Part shown: piece after piece, positions 60,118 through 64,000 of the stretch
Position numbering within the stretch: position 1 is the stretch's first letter
Layout of the letters: each line of letters begins with the position of its first letter
Source: CAWCWN01 sp963799245
GTDB lineage: Bacteria; Chloroflexota; Ktedonobacteria; Ktedonobacterales; Ktedonobacteraceae
Assembly: GCA_963799245.1 (NCBI GenBank)
Contig: CAWCWN010000003.1
Span: forward strand, 1,054,001 to 1,118,000
DNA: 64,000 nucleotides
Direction: 5' to 3'
The notes under the pieces: generated by a model
Database searches by the model: none
The model's input: only the letters and a program-made list of their open reading frames with translations
What the model was told of the DNA's origin: nothing
Position numbers and translations under genes: made by a program

Positions 60118-60819
60118 TCACCCTGTGGTTTCCACTTTGAGCCGCCAGGCAAAATTACGCTTGACGATCGCAAGCAGGGATGCATTCTGGGGAAAGAGTC
60201 GCTCCAATTGGTCGATGATTCGTAACGTCACCATGGGCAGCAGACTATTGCGCTGCGCAATGATATGGGGTAAGTAGCCCATGTGCAGATATGGCGCCTG
60301 GTCATCAGCCCTATCAGGGTCGCTGAATATATGAAAGGCCCGCACCTCCTCATCGCTCATCGTCTCGATCTCACTGCCCAGCTCGAGCGACAGCAGCGGC
60401 ACACCATGCATGGTAGAAAGGATCTCAGTTTCTCCCAGCAGCCTGGCACGCTGCTCAAACATGCCCAGTACCATTACATAGATGAGCACGGCCTTCTCGG
60501 AGATATAGTCGGGCGAGAAAAGTTCAACCTGCGTTTCATTTGACAGGCGCGGGCCGAGCGAGCCAAAGGCGGGATTGAGCAGGATGGTATCGTAAATAAC
60601 ACCCACGGCATATGTAACGGGCTCCTGGCTTTTGCCAAGCGCGCGTTCGACGATCCTGCTATCTGGAGCGTCGCTGCTTGTCGAGCGCACGGCGACACGC
60701 ACAAAGCGGCCAAAGGCGTAGTCGGCCGGGCTGGGCTCTATCTCAACCTCACGCGGCCCATAGATCTGACAGACATAGTTGATATGCGAGTCTGACTTGA
60801 CGATCTTCCCGATAAACAT
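60118..60819 (-). CDS. Barrel-domain partner of the HerA-like ATPase, function unknown
   Basis: The 233-residue protein starts FIGKIVKSDSHINYVCQIYG, a beta-rich segment like the HAS barrel found at HerA N-termini. A helical part follows (LLGETEILSTMHGVPLLSLE, and RIIDQLERLFPQNASLLAIV). It lacks the acidic motifs of NurA nucleases and has no Walker motif. The ATG at 60819 has AGAGGGGCG upstream. The position directly before the HerA gene suggests that the two proteins form a complex. Confidence 0.65.
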   Translation of the reverse strand: MFIGKIVKSDSHINYVCQIYGPREVEIEPSPADYAFGRFVRVAVRSTSSDAPDSRIVERALGKSQEPVTYAVGVIYDTILLNPAFGSLGPRLSNETQVELFSPDYISEKAVLIYVMVLGMFEQRARLLGETEILSTMHGVPLLSLELGSEIETMSDEEVRAFHIFSDPDRADDQAPYLHMGYLPHIIAQRNSLLPMVTLRIIDQLERLFPQNASLLAIVKRNFAWRLKVETTG

Positions 60820-60940
60820 CGCACACGCCCCTCTCAAGATGTGTATGGCAGGGCCGCTCACTTCCCGAGCCCTGCTCTCCCTCTCAAACCGATTTTACCA
60901 GTATGATGCTCTAACTGCAAGCGTCGCGCTCAGATCGGTT

Positions 60941-61138
60941 AGAACACGTGGCTACTTCTTTATGTTCAAAGCAAAGTTGCTTTCGTCCCCAGGTGAGCTG
61001 CGGGCCAATACCAGCGAGATCGATGACGCACGCTTCTTTAGCAAAGAGGAGATGGATGCGCTGCCGTCGACGAAACATGGGCGGAAGCCAGTGCCGTTGC
61101 CTATAAAGCGCTTGCGGCAGGCTGTACGCTCTGGCTGA
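60941..61138 (+). pseudogene. 3' remnant of a Nudix hydrolase gene
   Basis: The frame ends with GYFFMFKAKLLSSPGELRAN, TSEIDDARFFSKEEMDALP and a basic tail, which is how Nudix hydrolases end (strand, then E-I-x-x-A-R-F-F). The Nudix box itself and everything upstream are missing, and the sequence before 60941 is the leader of the HerA partner gene. It is a 5'-truncated relic. Confidence 0.55.
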
Positions 61139-61140
61139 AC

Positions 61141-61170
61141 GACGCCGGATTGGCGGCTGACTCCGGCGTC
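61141..61170. terminator. 8-bp hairpin between Nudix relic and fumarase gene
   Basis: GACGCCGG (61141-61148) pairs with CCGGCGTC (61163-61170). It sits 35 bases past the fumC stop on the minus strand and may be its terminator. CGCCGGATTGGCG here also occurs at 63304, so it could be part of a small repeat. Confidence 0.4.
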
Positions 61171-61205
61171 GATACGCCGGATAGGTGGCGAATATGGATG
61201 TGAAA

Positions 61206-62627
61206 TCAGCCGCCTGCGGGTCCCCCTTCAAGTCCGGGCCTGGTCATAGCGGCGGGATCCAGGATACGGTCAAGCTCGTCTTCAGAGAGATCGGTCCGCT
61301 CACATGCCACTTCGCGGATGGTCTTGCCTGTGCTATACGCCAGTTTAGAAATGCTGGCGGCGGCATCGTAGCCGATGATGGGGGCCAGTGCCGTGCAGAT
61401 AGCAAGGCCGCGCTCAACCATTTCGGGCCCTTTAGCGGTTGCCCGCAAACCCTTGACGCACTGCTCGCTGAAGTTTTGCGCAGCGGCGGCCAGCAGGCCG
61501 ATCGACTGCAGCGTGTTGTAGGCGGCAACGGGCATCATAACGTTGATCTCAAAATTTCCGGCCTGCCCGGCGATAGTGATCGTCGTCGAGTTTCCCATGA
61601 CCTGAGCGCAGACCATACAGACCGATTCGGCAATAACCGGGTTAACCTTCCCGGGCATAATGGAGCTACCCGGCTGTACCACGGGCAGGTCGATCTCACC
61701 AATGCCCGCGCGCGGACCCGAACCAAGCCAGCGGATATCGTTGGCGATCTTCATCAAGCTGACCGCCAGGGTATTAAGCGTGCCGCTGGCCTCAACGATG
61801 TTATCAAGCGTGCTCTGGGCCTGAAAATGGTTGCTCGTCTCACGCACTGTAATCCCATTCATTACCGCGAGGCGCTCACAGACGCGAGCGGAAAACTCTG
61901 GATGCGTGTTCACACCCGTGCCAACAGCGGTCCCTCCCAGGGCGACCTCCGACAGCTCTTGCTGGGCATGGCGCAGGCGGGCGATGCCGCGCTCGATCTG
62001 GCCCGCGTAACCTGAAAACTCCTGGCCCAGGCGAATGGGAGTGGCATCCTGCAGGTGCGTGCGCCCGGTTTTGATGACCGGCATAAATTCATCCGCCTTC
62101 TGTTGCAGCGCGCGCTGCAGCCCCTGCAGGGCGGGTATGAGGTCATGCTCAATGCTGACAAGGGCCGCGAGGTGGATGGTTGTGGGTATCACGTCGTTAG
62201 AGGACTGACCAAAGTTTACATGGTCGTTGGCATGGACCCTGCGTGAACCACGCGTGCCGCCCAGCAATTCGCTGGCGCGGTTGGCGATAACCTCGTTGGC
62301 GTTCATATTGGTCGAGGTGCCAGAACCGGTCTGGAATATATCCAGGACAAAGTGTTCATCGAGTTTGCCATCGATAACCTCCTGGGCCACCTGTACAATG
62401 GCGGCGGCGATGGAAGTATCGAGGGTTCCCAGGGCCGCATTTACTTCTGCGGCCGCCAGCTTAATCTGGCCAAGAGCGCGAATAAATTGACGTGGAAAGC
62501 GTAAATCACTGATCGGGAAATTTAGCACGGCACGTTGAGTGCTGGCGCCATAATAGGCAGCGGCCGGCACCTGCATTTCACCCATCGAGTCGCGCTCAAC
62601 CCGCGTTTGTTCCCTCGTATTACTCAT
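61206..62627 (-). CDS. fumC: Class II fumarate hydratase
   Basis: This 473-residue enzyme interconverts fumarate and malate in the citric acid cycle. Family motifs: SGTSTNMNANEV, the catalytic His in TGRTHLQDATPI, and the signature GSSIMPGKVNPV containing the mobile catalytic Ser. The C-terminal part includes EDELDRILDPAAMTRPG, as in fumarases. Aspartase has a similar fold, but residues and context favour fumarase. The ATG at 62627 follows GGAGGG. A divergent promoter with an inverted repeat lies upstream (62656-62700). Confidence 0.94.
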   Translation of the reverse strand: MSNTREQTRVERDSMGEMQVPAAAYYGASTQRAVLNFPISDLRFPRQFIRALGQIKLAAAEVNAALGTLDTSIAAAIVQVAQEVIDGKLDEHFVLDIFQTGSGTSTNMNANEVIANRASELLGGTRGSRRVHANDHVNFGQSSNDVIPTTIHLAALVSIEHDLIPALQGLQRALQQKADEFMPVIKTGRTHLQDATPIRLGQEFSGYAGQIERGIARLRHAQQELSEVALGGTAVGTGVNTHPEFSARVCERLAVMNGITVRETSNHFQAQSTLDNIVEASGTLNTLAVSLMKIANDIRWLGSGPRAGIGEIDLPVVQPGSSIMPGKVNPVIAESVCMVCAQVMGNSTTITIAGQAGNFEINVMMPVAAYNTLQSIGLLAAAAQNFSEQCVKGLRATAKGPEMVERGLAICTALAPIIGYDAAASISKLAYSTGKTIREVACERTDLSEDELDRILDPAAMTRPGLEGGPAGG

Positions 62628-62655
62628 TTGCAATTTTCCCTCCTTCATAGGCGAT

Positions 62656-62700
62656 ATTATACCACTGTTTCATGGCTGCTCATGGAAACAGTGGTATAAT
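62656..62700. promoter_or_regulatory. Symmetric divergent promoter/operator between fumC and DUF402 gene
   Basis: ATTATACCACTGTTTC (62656-62671) is the exact complement of GAAACAGTGGTATAAT (62685-62700). Each arm ends in TATAAT read outward, giving a -10 box for each gene: the minus-strand start lies about 22 bases before the fumC ATG, the plus-strand start about 36 bases before the DUF402 ATG. A dimeric regulator could bind the arms and control both genes. No -35 consensus is seen. Confidence 0.6.
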
Positions 62701-62742
62701 CTGCAGAGTACGGATTTGGCGATGATTAAAGAAGGTTATGCC

Positions 62743-63303
62743 ATGCTCGAAAAGGCCAATATCTATAAAATGCTGGTGAACGGCGATCAATGGGGCGCCT
62801 GGCAGGGCTACCAGGTACCTGTAAGCAATAACTATGTGTGTATCTGGACTCCGATCGGCACCCCCATGCACTGGAAACCTGGCACCTGGATCTCCGAAAA
62901 GCATACCCTGTTCTACTTCTGGCCCGCTGCCTGGTATACTATTCATATCAGTTATGGACGGGATGGCAGCTTTGCCAGCGGCTATTGCGATATTGTTTTA
63001 CCTACACCTCATTATACGAGCGCATCACAGGAGCTTACCTATGTCGACCTCTATATTGATGTGGTCATTCGCGCAGATTTCAGCGTCTACACCAAGGATC
63101 AAGAGGTCTTTGACCGGGCGGCCCAGCGCTACCCCGCCGTTGAGAAAGCCCGCCAGAAGTCGTTTGAAGTCCTGGACTGGGTAGAGGTGCAGGCGAAGAG
63201 CTGGAGCGGCCCATTTGCCGCTATGCCTAAAAGCTTGCCCCGTACCGACCTCGATAGCTTGAGCGGGGAAGCGGCGCGCGCGGCATTGCGCTCGGCCCTG
63301 TAG
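62743..63303 (+). CDS. DUF402 family protein
   Basis: This 186-residue protein matches the DUF402 fold: VCIWTPIGTPMHWKPGTW, FYFWPAAWYTIHISYGRDG, then YVDLYIDVVIRADFSVYTKD, where acidic residues can bind metal. Relatives include nucleoside tri/diphosphatases and an RNA-binding RNase E/G-like protein. Hydrolysis of a nucleotide is a reasonable guess. The ATG at 62743 has GAAGG 8 bases upstream; ATG or TTG starts at 62716-62722 are possible but close to the inferred transcription start. It shares a divergent promoter with fumC. Confidence 0.82.
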   Translation: MLEKANIYKMLVNGDQWGAWQGYQVPVSNNYVCIWTPIGTPMHWKPGTWISEKHTLFYFWPAAWYTIHISYGRDGSFASGYCDIVLPTPHYTSASQELTYVDLYIDVVIRADFSVYTKDQEVFDRAAQRYPAVEKARQKSFEVLDWVEVQAKSWSGPFAAMPKSLPRTDLDSLSGEAARAALRSAL

Positions 63304-63337
63304 GCGCCGGATTGGCGCGGCACAGCGAGAGGCTTTT

Positions 63338-63583
63338 ATGCTTGCGCAAGAACTTCAAAAACGGCTGGCCGAGCATGGCGTCGGCAATTATGGGGAGGTG
63401 GCGCTGCGGGAGGCGCTGGAAGCGCGCTGCGAAACATACACCCTGATTAAACTGGCTCCCTGGCCTGCTCGACGCTGGAAATGCCACTATCGCTTAATGA
63501 TGGGCAACGCTATGTACGACGCGCAGACAGCTGCGGAAGCATATGCTTTGGGACTACTAGCACTTTTAGACAGGCAGCGGTAA
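63338..63583 (+). CDS. Small hypothetical protein
   Basis: The 81-residue protein is helical with a basic centre (APWPARRWKCHYRLMMGN) and a C-terminal helix (AAEAYALGLLALLDRQR). It follows the DUF402 gene by 34 bases in the same direction and may be co-transcribed. GAGAGG lies about 8 bases before the ATG. No family is recognised. Confidence 0.6.
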   Translation: MLAQELQKRLAEHGVGNYGEVALREALEARCETYTLIKLAPWPARRWKCHYRLMMGNAMYDAQTAAEAYALGLLALLDRQR

Positions 63584-63782
63584 ACATCGATCAACAGTGG
63601 GTTGAGAGGATTCTCTCCCGCTAAGATCTCACAGTATCGAAAAATTATGACAAATCAACAAGCAAACTGTTTCCATTTTGCATATCTGTCGTTATTATTA
63701 TTAGGGGGGATAATTTATTTGAACCCTTATGAAAATGGATTTTGCGACCTAATATGAACCTATTATGAAAGGAACAGCTACC

Positions 63783-64000
63783 ATGCAGCGCACCATGTGC
63801 AAAGGGAAAATCCACCGTGCAACCGTCACGCAGGCAAATCTCAACTATATTGGCAGTATTACCATTGACCAGGATTTGCTGGAGGCAGCAGACATCTATC
63901 CCTATGAGAGGGTACAGGTGGTCAATGTGAGCAACGGCTCACGCCTGGAGACGTATACCATCGCCGGCGCCCGCGGCTCCGGTGTCATCTGCCTGAATGG
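63783..64000 (+). CDS. panD: Aspartate 1-decarboxylase proenzyme, 5' part only
   Basis: The first 72 codons, running off the window end, read as PanD: MQRTMCKGKIHRATVTQANL, then NYIGSITIDQDLLEAADIYP and VVNVSNGSRLETYTI. Gly24-Ser25 is the self-cleavage site that creates the pyruvoyl group. The enzyme makes beta-alanine from aspartate for pantothenate and CoA synthesis. AAAGGA is 8 bases before the ATG. Completeness beyond 64000 cannot be judged. Confidence 0.92.
   Translation, partial: MQRTMCKGKIHRATVTQANLNYIGSITIDQDLLEAADIYPYERVQVVNVSNGSRLETYTIAGARGSGVICLN

Noticed and set aside
1..64000. CRISPR array or prophage
   Set aside because: No regularly spaced repeats, cas-like genes, integrase, or phage structural genes were seen.

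Overview
The window is typical of a free-living, moderately GC-rich bacterium of the Chloroflexota, most likely a Ktedonobacteria-type lineage. This is an inference from gene content and protein style: a Bacillus-like FadN/FadA/FadE set with an MmyB-type regulator, PRC-barrel/MgtE fusions, a HerA-type ATPase, a WD40 caspase-fold protein, many low-complexity Pro/Ala linkers, and insertion sequences. No rRNA, CRISPR array, plasmid origin or prophage was seen. Coordinates and reading frames were worked out by hand; no database search was possible.

Layout. 0-2 kb: an IS4-type insertion sequence. 2-9.2 kb (minus): a fatty-acid beta-oxidation operon (acyl-CoA ligase, acyl-CoA dehydrogenase, thiolase, hydroxyacyl-CoA dehydrogenase/hydratase) facing a divergent XRE/MmyB-type regulator across a palindromic spacer. 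10.3-12.3 kb: two paralogous genes sharing an undescribed domain, the second fused to zinc ribbons and an FHA domain. 12.4-16.9 kb: M48 protease, a luciferase-like monooxygenase fragment, a membrane-anchored protein, a CCA-adding-type nucleotidyltransferase, a tail-anchored protein. 17.8-23.8 kb: transaldolase-like aldolase, RsmC-like methyltransferase, a coupled EamA transporter / alpha-beta hydrolase / amidohydrolase operon, and a Cys-rich copper-binding protein. 24.1-26 kb: an IS701-type element inserted in the stop codon of a pyridoxamine-oxidase-like gene. 26.2-29.3 kb: a DUF1116-FdrA pair. 29.5-32.6 kb: tRNA-Lys with tRNA debris, a response regulator, a YtxH protein, and an AhpD-like gene whose redox motif contains an in-frame TGA followed by a SECIS-like hairpin (best novelty candidate). 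32.6-39.2 kb: aldehyde dehydrogenase, Rho, SprT-like protein, NYN-domain protein. 39.4-46.5 kb: several frame-disrupted genes (CDP-alcohol phosphatidyltransferase, PHP, FtsH), an ArsR regulator, tRNA-Lys, two initiator-type tRNA-Met, and a caspase-fold/WD40 protein without its catalytic Cys. 46.6-53.3 kb: a CheA-CheW-CheY-like set with a degenerate kinase core, then a GNAT / sensor kinase / unknown operon. 53.3-56 kb: tRNA-Asn with a displaced 3' half, then an MgtE-type transporter. 56.9-60.9 kb: a lipoprotein and an operon of a barrel-domain protein, HerA-type ATPase, membrane protein and cupin. 61.2-64 kb: fumarase, a DUF402 protein, a small protein and the 5' part of panD.

How the genes fit together. 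The fad operon is a complete activation-to-thiolysis route and its divergent regulator is the obvious candidate controller. Two signalling blocks (49-50 kb and 51-53 kb) suggest chemosensory-like and PhoR-like inputs. Frame disruptions cluster between 39 and 46 kb and recur at 55.9 kb; they are either real gene decay or indel errors, and read-level checking decides. The TGA in the AhpD-like gene is different, because the frame is preserved and the stop sits exactly on the catalytic Cys codon.
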